Shown here: piece by piece, positions 1 to 7,242 of the stretch
Layout of the letters: each line of letters starts with the position of its first letter
Numbering within the stretch: position 1 is the first letter of the stretch
Origin: Amycolatopsis thermoflava N1165
GTDB lineage: Bacteria > Actinomycetota > Actinomycetes > Mycobacteriales > Pseudonocardiaceae
Length of the DNA: 64,000 nt
Direction: 5' to 3'
NCBI RefSeq assembly: GCF_000473265.1
Contig: NZ_KI421511.1
Location: forward strand, 2,827,560-2,891,559
Made by a program: the position numbers and the translations under genes
The notes under the pieces: generated by a model
Told to the model about the DNA's origin: nothing
The model's input: only the letters and a program-made list of their open reading frames with translations
The model's database searches: none

Positions 1-40
1 CCTGCGACATGGTGCTGCTTCCAGACGCTTCCACCGACAC
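1..40 (-). CDS. possible 5' end of the next dcw gene (murE expected), cut by the window edge
   Basis: A minus-strand frame opens with GTG at 40 (alternative ATG at 10) and runs off the left edge. Only about 13 codons are visible, so the product cannot be read. Its place directly downstream of ftsI is where murE lies in many actinobacterial dcw clusters; that is inference from gene order. The 147 bases between this start and the ftsI stop hold only a short palindrome (CCCGC-TT-GCGGG). Confidence 0.3.
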   Translation of the reverse strand, partial: MSVEASGSSTMSQ

Positions 41-187
41 AGCACGGAAGGTTACCGAGCCGGGATTCCCCGCTTGCGGGCCGGTACTCCTAGGCCGTGT
101 GTCTCGATTGGACAGCGACGGGAATCCCCACGACGCCTCGCCGGGCGAGGGTGGTGGCGGGGCGGCTCCACCGCTGATGGGCGGACC

Positions 188-2077
188 TCAGGGCAGCACG
201 AGCGGCACGTACGGCGCCGTGCCGTCGGACAGCGGGATCTGGAACCGCTGCGTCAGGTACGAGGCGATGTCGTGGAACAGCGGCGCCGCCGAGTGGCCCG
301 CGGGCAGCGTGGTGTCCGGCGCGTCCAGGCGGATGCCCACGACGAACCGCGGGTTGTCCGCGGGCAGGATCCCGGCGAAGGTGATGTTGTAGAGGGTGTC
401 GCTGTACGCCCCGGTGGCCGGGTTGACCTGCTGGCCGGTGCCGGTCTTGCCGGAGATCTGGTAGCCCTCCAGCGCGGCCGTCGGCGCCGTCCCGCTGTTG
501 CCGTTCCGCCCGGTCTGGGTGACCGCGCGCATCATGTTCCGCACGGTCGTCGCGGTCTCCGGGCTGACCACCTGCGTCGTCTCCGGCGCCGCCTTCGGCA
601 CCACGGTGCCGTCCGGGCGGATCTCCTGCTTGACGATGCTCGGCTGCACCCGCAGGCCGTTGTTCGCGATCGCCTGGTACATCGCCGTCATCTGCACCAC
701 GGTCATCGACAGGCCCTGCCCGATCGGCAGGTTGCCGAACGTGGTGCCGGTCCAGGTGTTGCGCGGCGGCACGAACCCGCGGCTCTCCCCGGACAGGCCC
801 AGGCCCGCGCTCTGCCCGATGCCGAAGCGCTTGAGGTAGTCCAGGTACTTGTCCGGGCCGAGCTGCTGGGCCAGCAGCAGCGTCCCGACGTTCGACGACT
901 TGGCGAAGATGCCGGTGACCGAGAAGTTCTGCGTGCCGTGCACCCACGCGTCGTGCACGGTGTGGTCGGCGACCTTCAGCGAGCCGGGCACCTGCAGCAC
1001 CGACTCGGGCGTCACCAGGCCCTGGTCGATCGCCGCGGTGGCGGTCACGATCTTGTTCACCGAGCCCGGCTCGAACGGCGTGGACACGGCCTGCAGGTCC
1101 ATCAGCGACTGCGTGTAGGTCTTGTTGTCGTACGGGTCGAACGTCGCGTCGTCGGCGATCGCGTAGATCTCGCCGGTCTTCGCGTCCATCACGACCGCGC
1201 TGGCGCCCTTGGCGTGCGACTGCCGCACGTAGTCGGCCAGTGCGTTCTGCAGGAAGTACTGCGTGTCCGAGTCGAGCGTGAGCACGACGTCGTTGCCCGG
1301 GGTCGCCGGCTGCACGTCCCGCTCGGTGCCGGGGATGATGACGTTGTCGTTGCCCTGCTTGGTGTCCGCGACGTAACGGCCCGGCTGGCCCGCCAGGTCG
1401 GCGTTGAGCGTGTACTCCAGCCCCGCCAGGCCCTGCAGGCTGTGCTTGGACACGTCGGGGTCGTCCATCCGCCAGTTGGCCAGCCCGACGACGTTCGAGG
1501 CCAGCGTGTCGCCCGGGTATTCGCGGGCCGCACGCACCTCCGCGCCGATCTCCGGGAAGGCCTTGGTGATCTCCTCGGCGATCGACGGCTCGACCCCGTC
1601 GACCAGGTAGGTGAACGACGTGGTCTTGCGGAAGTCGGCGAGCAGCTCGGCCTCGGTGACCCGGCCGGGCAGCTTCGCGGCGATGAACCTCGCCGCGTCC
1701 GCCGCGCGTGTCTCGTAGTTCTGGCCCCCCGCCGGGTTCTTCGCCGCGACCTCGTCCCACGCCTTGCGCATCGCGCGCAGGTTCACCGACAGCGCGCGGG
1801 TTTCCACGGTGAACGCCAGCTTGACGTTGTTGCGGTCCACAATGGACCCGCGCTTGGCCGGGATCGGGATGGTGGTGCTGCGCTGGCTCTCCGCCTTGGC
1901 GGACAGGGCCGCGGCCTGGAAGCCCTGCACCTGCACGAGCTTGAGACCGGCCAGGACGAGCACGGCGACGAGCGCGATGCGCACGCCGACGTAGCGCCCC
2001 TTGCCGGTGGCGGCGTTGGGCTGGCCGGCCACCTGGCGCATGCGGGCGCCGTAGCTGCGGCGTCCCGGACGGGCCAT
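188..2077 (-). CDS. ftsI: FtsI/PBP3-type penicillin-binding protein, septal transpeptidase
   Basis: Class B penicillin-binding protein that cross-links peptidoglycan at the division septum. About 629 residues: short cytoplasmic N-terminus, one membrane anchor near residues 30-45 (VRIALVAVLVLAGLKLV), a PBP dimerisation domain, then the transpeptidase domain. The three active-site motifs are present: SVNK (nucleophile Ser near 340), SSN, and KTGT (Lys near 545). ATG at 2077 overlaps the upstream TGA as TGATG; GTG at 2080 is an alternative one codon earlier. Last visible gene of the mraZ-rsmH-ftsL-ftsI run; equivalent to M. tuberculosis pbpB (Rv2163c). Confidence 0.95.
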   Translation of the reverse strand: MARPGRRSYGARMRQVAGQPNAATGKGRYVGVRIALVAVLVLAGLKLVQVQGFQAAALSAKAESQRSTTIPIPAKRGSIVDRNNVKLAFTVETRALSVNLRAMRKAWDEVAAKNPAGGQNYETRAADAARFIAAKLPGRVTEAELLADFRKTTSFTYLVDGVEPSIAEEITKAFPEIGAEVRAAREYPGDTLASNVVGLANWRMDDPDVSKHSLQGLAGLEYTLNADLAGQPGRYVADTKQGNDNVIIPGTERDVQPATPGNDVVLTLDSDTQYFLQNALADYVRQSHAKGASAVVMDAKTGEIYAIADDATFDPYDNKTYTQSLMDLQAVSTPFEPGSVNKIVTATAAIDQGLVTPESVLQVPGSLKVADHTVHDAWVHGTQNFSVTGIFAKSSNVGTLLLAQQLGPDKYLDYLKRFGIGQSAGLGLSGESRGFVPPRNTWTGTTFGNLPIGQGLSMTVVQMTAMYQAIANNGLRVQPSIVKQEIRPDGTVVPKAAPETTQVVSPETATTVRNMMRAVTQTGRNGNSGTAPTAALEGYQISGKTGTGQQVNPATGAYSDTLYNITFAGILPADNPRFVVGIRLDAPDTTLPAGHSAAPLFHDIASYLTQRFQIPLSDGTAPYVPLVLP

Positions 2078-2820
2078 CACTGCCCTCCCGTGGTCTGCTG
2101 TCCCGGCGCCTGCGTCTGCCCGCCGGCAGGCGGCACCTGCGCCTGGTCCTGCGGCTGGACGACCTGGCTGTCGCCCTGCGGCACGTCACCCTCGATCGGG
2201 CGGCCGCCCACCGGGGTGCCCTGCGGCACCACCGGCGCGGTCTGCTCCTGGGCGACCGGGGCGCCCTCGGCCTTCTTCGGCTCGCCGACCACGGTCACCG
2301 ACCCGTCCGGGTTCAGCACCAGGTGCGCGGGGTCCTCCGCGGGCACCATGCCCAGCGCCTTGGCCCGCTCGGCCAGCGACGACGGCGACTCCGCGCCGCT
2401 GACGTCCTGCTGCAGCTGCTCGACCCGCTCGGCCAGCGCGGCGTTGTCGTCACGCAGCTGCTCCAGCCGGTAGGAGTCGGCGATCGCCTGCGTGGACAGC
2501 AGCAGCGTGACCACCACACCGGCGGCGAGCAGCACCATCACCAGCAGCACGAACGTGGCGCGCGACCGCGGCACCCGCAGCTTGAGCCGGGTCTTCTCGC
2601 GCTGCGGCTCGGGCGCGGTGCGCTTGAGGCCCTCGGCGCGCTGCGCCCGCCGGGCGTAGGCGCGCTCGGCGGCGGTGGTGCGCTGGGCCGGCTGCCGCCG
2701 GGGGCGGCGCTTGGCCGGTAGCGGTGTGCCCAGGCCTTCCTCGGCGGGGGTGTCCGAACGGCGCGGGCGCCGTCGCGGCTCGGCACCGGCCTGCCTGCGT
2801 GTCCGCGTAGGCGCTGTCAT
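2077..2820 (-). CDS. ftsL: FtsL-like septum formation membrane protein
   Basis: 247-residue bitopic protein. Residues 1-85 are a long basic, Arg/Pro-rich cytoplasmic tail; one transmembrane helix lies near 88-112 ([15 protein letters not shown]); then a short coiled coil ([16 protein letters not shown]) and a Pro/Gln-rich disordered tail. This architecture and the position between rsmH and ftsI match the actinobacterial FtsL equivalent (Rv2164c), which scaffolds the FtsQLB/FtsWI divisome. Sequence identity in this family is low, so the call rests mainly on topology and synteny. It overlaps both neighbours by a few bases (ATGA at 2817-2820), implying translational coupling. The tail is much longer than in E. 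coli FtsL. Confidence 0.75.
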   Translation of the reverse strand: MTAPTRTRRQAGAEPRRRPRRSDTPAEEGLGTPLPAKRRPRRQPAQRTTAAERAYARRAQRAEGLKRTAPEPQREKTRLKLRVPRSRATFVLLVMVLLAAGVVVTLLLSTQAIADSYRLEQLRDDNAALAERVEQLQQDVSGAESPSSLAERAKALGMVPAEDPAHLVLNPDGSVTVVGEPKKAEGAPVAQEQTAPVVPQGTPVGGRPIEGDVPQGDSQVVQPQDQAQVPPAGGQTQAPGQQTTGGQ

Positions 2821-3785
2821 GCGTCCGCCTCCTTGATCCGTTCCGCCACCCGCAGCCGCACGGACGCCGCCCTCGGGTTCTGTTCGATCTCTTCCTCGCT
2901 CGCCTTCTCGGCGCCGCGCGTGATCAGCTTCAGTTCCGGCCCGTGGCCGGGGAGTTCGACGGGCAGGCCCGGCGGGGTCCGCGACTTCGCGAGCTCCGCG
3001 AAGGCCTGCTTGACGATGCGGTCCTCCAGCGAGTGGTAGGACTCGACGACGATCCGGCCGCCGACGGCCAGCGCGGACAGCGCCGCGGGGATCGCCCGTC
3101 GCAGCACCTCCAGCTCGCCGTTGACCTCGATGCGCAGCGCCTGGAACGTGCGCTTGGCCGGGTGCCCGCCGGTGCGGCGGCTCGCCGCCGGCACCGCGTC
3201 GTAGAGCAGCCGCACCAGCCGCTCGCTGCGGTCGAACGGCTGCCGCGCCCGCTCCGCGACGATCGCCTTGACGATGCGCTGGGCGAACCGCTCCTCGCCG
3301 TACTCGCGCAGGATCCGGACCAGCTCGCCGGGCTCGTAGGTGTTGAGGACATCCGCCGCGGTCTGCCCGGTCGTGGGGTCCATCCGCATGTCCAGCGGGG
3401 CGTCGCGGGCGTAGGCGAACCCGCGCTCCTCCTCGTCCAGCTGCATGGAGGACACGCCGAGGTCGAACATCACGCCGTCCACACGGGACAGTCCCAGCCG
3501 GGCGAGGACGTCCGGCAGGGTGTCGTAGACCGCGTGCACCAGCTCGACCCGGTCGCCGAACTTCGCCAGCCGCGCGCCGGAGCGTTCCAGCGCGTGCGGA
3601 TCCCGGTCCAGGCCGATGAGCTTCAGCTGCGGGAAAGCGGTGAGCAGCGCCTCGGAGTGCCCGCCGAGCCCGGTGGTCGCGTCGACCACCACGGCCGGGC
3701 GGCCTTCCAGCGCGGGAGCGAACAGCTCCAGCACGCGCCCGGTCATGACCGGCACGTGCGCGGCCTCGGCTGCCACTTCTCCCAC
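2817..3785 (-). CDS. rsmH: 16S rRNA (cytosine(1402)-N(4))-methyltransferase RsmH
   Basis: SAM-dependent methyltransferase (MraW) that N4-methylates C1402 in the 16S rRNA decoding centre. 322 residues, normal length. The SAM-binding glycine motif [15 protein letters not shown] lies near residue 33, followed by [12 protein letters not shown] and the [15 protein letters not shown] block typical of the family; [11 protein letters not shown] is near the C-terminus. GTG start at 3785 leads into the conserved HVPVM. Second gene of the mraZ operon, about 170 bases after mraZ; that gap contains two RNA hairpins annotated separately. Confidence 0.96.
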   Translation of the reverse strand: MGEVAAEAAHVPVMTGRVLELFAPALEGRPAVVVDATTGLGGHSEALLTAFPQLKLIGLDRDPHALERSGARLAKFGDRVELVHAVYDTLPDVLARLGLSRVDGVMFDLGVSSMQLDEEERGFAYARDAPLDMRMDPTTGQTAADVLNTYEPGELVRILREYGEERFAQRIVKAIVAERARQPFDRSERLVRLLYDAVPAASRRTGGHPAKRTFQALRIEVNGELEVLRRAIPAALSALAVGGRIVVESYHSLEDRIVKQAFAELAKSRTPPGLPVELPGHGPELKLITRGAEKASEEEIEQNPRAASVRLRVAERIKEADA

Positions 3786-3827
3786 CCCCTTACACCGTCG
3801 TCCGGATGCCGTCAGGTCCCCGCCCGC

Positions 3828-3875
3828 CCGCTGCGGACCTGGTGCCGGGGAAGGTGCACCAGGGCCGCTGAGCGG
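3828..3875 (-). ncRNA. structured leader element upstream of rsmH (mraW-motif candidate)
   Basis: On the minus strand this segment folds into a compound hairpin. An 8-bp apical stem CCTGGTGC/GCACCAGG (3838-3845 with 3856-3863) has a 10-nt loop. It continues after a single mismatch into a 4-bp helix (3833-3836 with 3865-3868) and, past a 2-nt bulge, a 5-bp helix (3828-3832 with 3871-3875). It lies about 40 bases before the rsmH start. Actinobacteria are known to carry an 'mraW' RNA motif in this position; membership here is inferred from position and structure, not from a covariance search. Confidence 0.5.
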
Positions 3876-3928
3876 ACAGAGGCCTCACGACATCCGTCGC
3901 CGGATCCCGCCCCCACTTGCGTTTCGCC

Positions 3929-3953
3929 ACCCGCGCCCCCCGACGGCGCGGGT
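3929..3953 (-). terminator. hairpin directly after mraZ (partial terminator or attenuator)
   Basis: Perfect 9-bp inverted repeat (ACCCGCGCC with GGCGCGGGT) and a 7-nt loop, starting two bases after the mraZ stop codon on the minus strand. No U-tract follows, as is common in high-GC actinobacteria. Being inside the operon, it would attenuate or process the transcript between mraZ and rsmH rather than end it completely. Confidence 0.5.
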
Positions 3954-3955
3954 CA

Positions 3956-4387
3956 CTAGAAGACCCCCGGCAGGACCTCTTCCTGGGCCTGCGCGTAGCT
4001 GTCCTCGTGTTCCTCCAGGTAGGACTCCCAGCGCTGGGCGTCCCAGATCTCCAAGCGCGTGATCGCCCCGATGACCACGCACTCCTTGTTGAGCCCGGCG
4101 TAGCGCCGCAGCTCGGGCGCGATCGCGATGCGCCCCTGGCCGTCCGGACGCTGCTCGTCGGTGCCCGCGAACAGGTACCGCTGGTAGGCCCGCACCGCCT
4201 CGTTCGTGAAGGGCGCCTCCGCGACCTTGCGGGCCAGCTGCTCGAACTCCGCGCGCGGGAAGACGAAGAGGCAGTGATCTTGCCCCTTGGTGACCATCAG
4301 CCCACCTGCCAGCGCGTCGCGGAACTTCGCGGGCAGCGTGAGCCGCCCCTTGTCGTCCAGCTTGGGGGTGTGGGTGCCGAGGAACAC
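3956..4387 (-). CDS. mraZ: transcriptional regulator MraZ
   Basis: AbrB/SpoVT-like double-fold DNA-binding protein that autoregulates the dcw operon. About 143 residues with the two SpoVT-AbrB repeats: [18 protein letters not shown] at the N-terminus and [18 protein letters not shown] in the middle, each with the conserved D-x-(K/Q)-G-R core. GTG at 4387 is chosen over GTG at 4393. It begins exactly at the position conserved in M. tuberculosis MraZ (MFLGT), and the GGAGG Shine-Dalgarno ends 9 bases before it, whereas the upstream GTG is almost in contact with that site. First gene of the cluster; its operator lies at 4452-4487. Confidence 0.94.
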   Translation of the reverse strand: MFLGTHTPKLDDKGRLTLPAKFRDALAGGLMVTKGQDHCLFVFPRAEFEQLARKVAEAPFTNEAVRAYQRYLFAGTDEQRPDGQGRIAIAPELRRYAGLNKECVVIGAITRLEIWDAQRWESYLEEHEDSYAQAQEEVLPGVF

Positions 4388-4451
4388 CGGCACTCACCTC
4401 CCCACCGCCCCCGGTGCTCCACCGGATGCGGCCCCTGGGGCCTCCCTTCCG

Positions 4452-4487
4452 CCCCACTGGGCACCACCGTACCCCACTTTTCCCCAC
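4452..4487 (-). promoter_or_regulatory. MraZ operator: four GTGGNG boxes with exact 10-bp period
   Basis: Read on the minus strand, GTGGGG, GTGGGG, GTGGTG and GTGGGG start exactly 10 bases apart (plus-strand positions 4482-4487, 4472-4477, 4462-4467, 4452-4457). MraZ operators described in other bacteria are tandem TGGG-type boxes with 5-nt spacers, i.e. a 10-bp period, just upstream of mraZ. The match in spacing, motif and position makes this a confident autoregulatory site. Confidence 0.8.
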
Positions 4488-4547
4488 AGTCAACGCCACG
4501 GAGAGGCCCGACCGGGCGAACGTTTCAGCGTTTTCGCAGGTCAACGC

Positions 4548-4736
4548 GTGGGGGGCGAAGTGGGGAGAAGGTGGGGGGCGCCGGCGCCCCTCCCCCGGGC
4601 CGGTTAGCTCATGGGTCCGGTCGCGGGCGTTTTCGGGCCGTCGTGGGGCCCGGTGGGGCGGACGGTGGGAGGAAGTGGGGGCCGTGGTGGGAGGAAGTGG
4701 GGAGGGTGGTGGAGCGAGGTGGGGACGCGGTGGGGG
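4548..4736 (+). repeat. GTGGG-rich array, opposite orientation, upstream of the MraZ operator
   Basis: The gene-free stretch 4394-4826 contains, besides the operator, at least eleven GTGGG or GTGGTG boxes read on the plus strand. They start at 4548, 4560, 4571, 4643, 4653, 4665, 4675, 4687, 4697, 4706, 4719 and 4730. Spacings are 9-13 bases, often exactly 10. A 22-bp unit occurs twice in tandem (4665 and 4687). They resemble MraZ boxes in inverted orientation, and the G-runs could also form quadruplexes. No gene reads out of this region on the plus strand. Confidence 0.6.
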
Positions 4737-4826
4737 CGCGGTCGGATTCGCCCCGCGGGTTTCCCGCTGCCACCCGGTTGGCAAGCGCAGCGGGTGCTGC
4801 CCGCGCAGCCGGTGCCGCGACCGGCC

Positions 4827-5540
4827 TCAGCCGACCAGGTCGGCCAGCCGGGCGGCGAGCCGGGCCGAGTCGGTGGGCACCACGTTCACCCAGGCGGCTC
4901 CCCCGCGGCCCGGTTCCACCGTGCCCAGGTAGGCCCCCTGATCGGTGCGGAACCAGCTCACCCCGCCGACCCGCCGCGGCCGTCCACCCGCGCGCGCCCG
5001 CACCGTGAACTGGCCCGCCCCGAGCACCGGCCGCGACTGGATCGCCCGCACCTCCGCCAACTGGCGTGCGGCGGCACGCGAACCGCCCTCCCCGGCGAGG
5101 GCGTCGGCCGGCAGGCTGACCCCGTAGCCGGGCCCGGGCTCCAGCGGAGGCAGCAGGTCGACGACCGCCGTGAAGATCTCCGTGTCGCGGATCCCGGACA
5201 GCCCGATCGTCCGGCTCGGCTGCGCCGCCAGCACCCCCCGCCTGGCGCCTGCCGCGGCCACCGCCCGGAACGGCGCCTCCGCGTCCAGCTCGGGCAGCGC
5301 CTCGCACTCGACGTAGACCTCCGCGGACGCCAGCGTCGCCAGCCGCGACTCCAGCGCGGCGTCCAGCCGGCCGCCCTCCAGCAATCCCCGCTCGGCCAGG
5401 TTCGCGTGCACCGCGCGGCGGATCTCGGCGCGCTCCGCCTCGGTCACGCCGACGCTGCGGACCTCCAGCGGCGACGGCACCCGGCCGTGCCCGAGGTCGT
5501 GCCACAGGATGTCGAACGCGGACGCCGAGACCCGGATCAC
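4827..5540 (-). CDS. EspG-family ESX secretion-associated protein
   Basis: 237-residue protein opening with VIRVSASAFDILWHDL, followed by the alternating strand/helix pattern and the late ...VSWFRTDQGAYLG... strands seen in EspG proteins. EspG is the cytosolic chaperone that binds PE/PPE-type substrates and delivers them to type VII secretion machinery. GTG at 5540 overlaps the TGA of the upstream PPE-like gene (GTGA), so the two are translationally coupled; this is the partner expected for a chaperone. No EccB/EccC/EccD membrane components are nearby, so the machinery must be encoded elsewhere. The family call is by pattern recognition. Confidence 0.72.
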   Translation of the reverse strand: MIRVSASAFDILWHDLGHGRVPSPLEVRSVGVTEAERAEIRRAVHANLAERGLLEGGRLDAALESRLATLASAEVYVECEALPELDAEAPFRAVAAAGARRGVLAAQPSRTIGLSGIRDTEIFTAVVDLLPPLEPGPGYGVSLPADALAGEGGSRAAARQLAEVRAIQSRPVLGAGQFTVRARAGGRPRRVGGVSWFRTDQGAYLGTVEPGRGGAAWVNVVPTDSARLAARLADLVG

Positions 5541-6094
5541 CGCTCCCCCAGCTCCGGTGGCTCGTCGAAGAACCGGCCCGGCACCGACTCGCGCAGCGCG
5601 GCGTCGCGGGCGTTGAGGACGTCGATGGCCTTCTGGCGCGCCTCCTCGGCGGCCGCCCGCCGCTGCTCCATCGCGTCCGACAGCCCGGCGAGCGCCGCGA
5701 AACTCCCGCTCGCCGCGGCCTCCCGGATCATGGCCGCCGGGTCGTAGGGCACCGGCGGCGGCATCTCGTCCCGCGCCCGCGCCGCTATCCCGGCCTGGCG
5801 CCCGACCGCGTCGGACAGGCACAGCGACAGCTCGGTGGCGTGCCCGGACCAGCTCTCGGCCTTGGCCAGGGTCCGGCGCAGCGCCTCCCCGGCGGGCCCG
5901 TCGAACGCCTCGCCCGCCCGCGCCGAGATCGCGCCCAGCGCCTGCGCCGACTCGCGCAGCCGCGCGGCCAGCCCCGCCCACTGCTCGCCGATCCGGCCCG
6001 CCGTGGCCGGGTCGTTGCCGTCGGCGACCTCGGCGGCCATCGCCTCGTGGCTGTAGGACTCGTACCGCCGCGCCGGCTCGGGCACCTGGTTCAC
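5537..6094 (-). CDS. PPE/WXG-like ESX substrate candidate
   Basis: 185-residue, almost entirely helical, Ala/Glu/Arg-rich protein with no signal peptide. An early W-A-G turn (EQWAGLAARL, near residue 40) sits between two long helices, the helix-turn-helix hairpin layout of WXG100/PPE proteins. A Pro-rich break (MPPPVPYDP) and further coiled-coil helices follow. Its 3' end overlaps the espG-like gene by 4 bases and a lipoprotein gene lies just upstream, so it is probably the EspG client of this cluster. Function is inferred from topology and neighbours. Confidence 0.55.
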   Translation of the reverse strand: MNQVPEPARRYESYSHEAMAAEVADGNDPATAGRIGEQWAGLAARLRESAQALGAISARAGEAFDGPAGEALRRTLAKAESWSGHATELSLCLSDAVGRQAGIAARARDEMPPPVPYDPAAMIREAAASGSFAALAGLSDAMEQRRAAAEEARQKAIDVLNARDAALRESVPGRFFDEPPELGER

Positions 6095-6104
6095 GCTGGC
6101 TCCC

Positions 6105-6650
6105 TCAGGGCAGTTTCGGCTCGATCAGCCGGGCCACGGTGTCGGCCCGCTCGCACGCGAGCGGGGTGTCCTCGAAGCCCGTGTTGGTCACGTCCACCTG
6201 CACGCTGGCCTCCTGGCCCACGCCGAGCAGGACCGCGCAGGTGCCGTCCCCGGCGCTGCGGTCGGACACCCGGAAACCCTTGTGCGCCCCGACGGTCACG
6301 CGCTTGCCGGTGCCCTTGTCGATCTCCAGCGAGTTCAGCGGGGCGTTCTCGGCGAGCGTGACGGTGACGCCGAACGTGCCGGGCTCGGTCCAGTCGCAGG
6401 CCCGGTCCGCGCCGATCGTCTTCTCCTCGCCCAGCGAGGTCAGCCCGGCGGTGGAGCGGTCGGTCGCGGACAGCAGCTCGCACGGTTTCAACCCGGCCAG
6501 CCCGGGCGGCGACGGCGGCGCGCTCGGCGACGAAGGCACGGACGCGGACGACGGCGGCGCCGCGGGCTGCGAAGCCGGCTGCCCGCACGCGGCGAGCAGC
6601 AGCCCGGCCCCGGCGAGCACGACCACCACACCGCGCATCCGCTCAGCCAC
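6105..6650 (-). CDS. DUF3558-family lipoprotein
   Basis: 181-residue exported lipoprotein. A short basic N-terminus (MRGVVVVLAGAGLLLAAC) ends in the lipobox LLAAC, giving a lipidated Cys near residue 22, then a Ser/Pro-rich linker and the DUF3558 domain (LKPCELLSATDRSTAGL, ACDWTEPG). The family is abundant in Pseudonocardiaceae and of unknown function. GTG at 6650 overlaps the end of the upstream gene by 8 bases; ATG at 6638 is the alternative start. It sits between two ESX-like genes, suggesting an envelope role in the same cluster. Confidence 0.8.
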   Translation of the reverse strand: MAERMRGVVVVLAGAGLLLAACGQPASQPAAPPSSASVPSSPSAPPSPPGLAGLKPCELLSATDRSTAGLTSLGEEKTIGADRACDWTEPGTFGVTVTLAENAPLNSLEIDKGTGKRVTVGAHKGFRVSDRSAGDGTCAVLLGVGQEASVQVDVTNTGFEDTPLACERADTVARLIEPKLP

Positions 6651-6993
6651 CGCTGCAGTCGACGCCCTCGGCGGCGTCGTCGTCGCTGTCCGAGTACCGC
6701 TGCAGCGCGCGGCGGATGTTCGTCTTGAGCGTCTCCAGCTCCTGGCCGAACCGGATCAGCGAGTCGGCGGCCGAACCGGGACCGCCCAGGCCGTAGCGGG
6801 CCATGAACTCGCCGACCTCGCCGGCGTACCCGCCGCCCAGCGGCACGGTGCGGCCCAGCACCCTGGCCTCGCGCACCATTTCGCCGACGACGTCCTGCAG
6901 CTGGCTGATCTGCTGGTAGGCCCCGGCCGCCAGCTCGGGCGAGACCGCGAACGCCCCCGCGTTCACGTTCAGGCCGCCGCGCGTGTCGGTCAT
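6643..6993 (-). CDS. small helical ESX-like protein
   Basis: 116-residue protein with a long amphipathic helical core (LAAGAYQQISQLQDVVGEMV, ELETLKTNIRRALQRY), a glycine-rich turn (LGGGYAGEVGEF) and an acidic tail. Size and helix-turn-helix outline resemble WXG100-type secretion substrates, although a strict W-x-G is absent. ATG at 6993 was chosen because the in-frame sequence upstream of it has no family-like character. It is the first gene of the four-gene minus-strand cluster 6993-4827. Identity is not established. Confidence 0.55.
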   Translation of the reverse strand: MTDTRGGLNVNAGAFAVSPELAAGAYQQISQLQDVVGEMVREARVLGRTVPLGGGYAGEVGEFMARYGLGGPGSAADSLIRFGQELETLKTNIRRALQRYSDSDDDAAEGVDCSGG

Positions 6994-7242
6994 CGGTTCT
7001 GTTCGCACCTCTCGGTAGCCGACCGGTTCCGGAACGCAGCATAGCGCCCGAATCGATTTCAGGGTTCTTGGACCGACTTGGCCGGGGTTTGACACACTGG
7101 ATGCCAGGCTGGGTGCCGGGGCGGGCGACCGCGGGCGTCACCTCCGTCCCCGGCTGTGAGATCCTTCCGCGCCGCGGCGCGGTTCAGGCGGGCCGCACCC
7201 GTGTTCCGGTTTTGAAAAAGGGCTTCGGCACCAGGAGGTCGA

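Noticed and set aside
74-2473. Very long plus-strand open frame antisense to ftsI and ftsL
   Set aside because: Arg/Gly/His-rich shadow of the minus-strand genes at high GC; no domain, and the antisense proteins are unmistakable.
7167-7182. Perfect 16-bp GC palindrome CCGCGCCGCGGCGCGG upstream of moxR
   Set aside because: Made only of G and C in a GC-rich spacer; could be chance, and no partner site or promoter spacing supports an operator.
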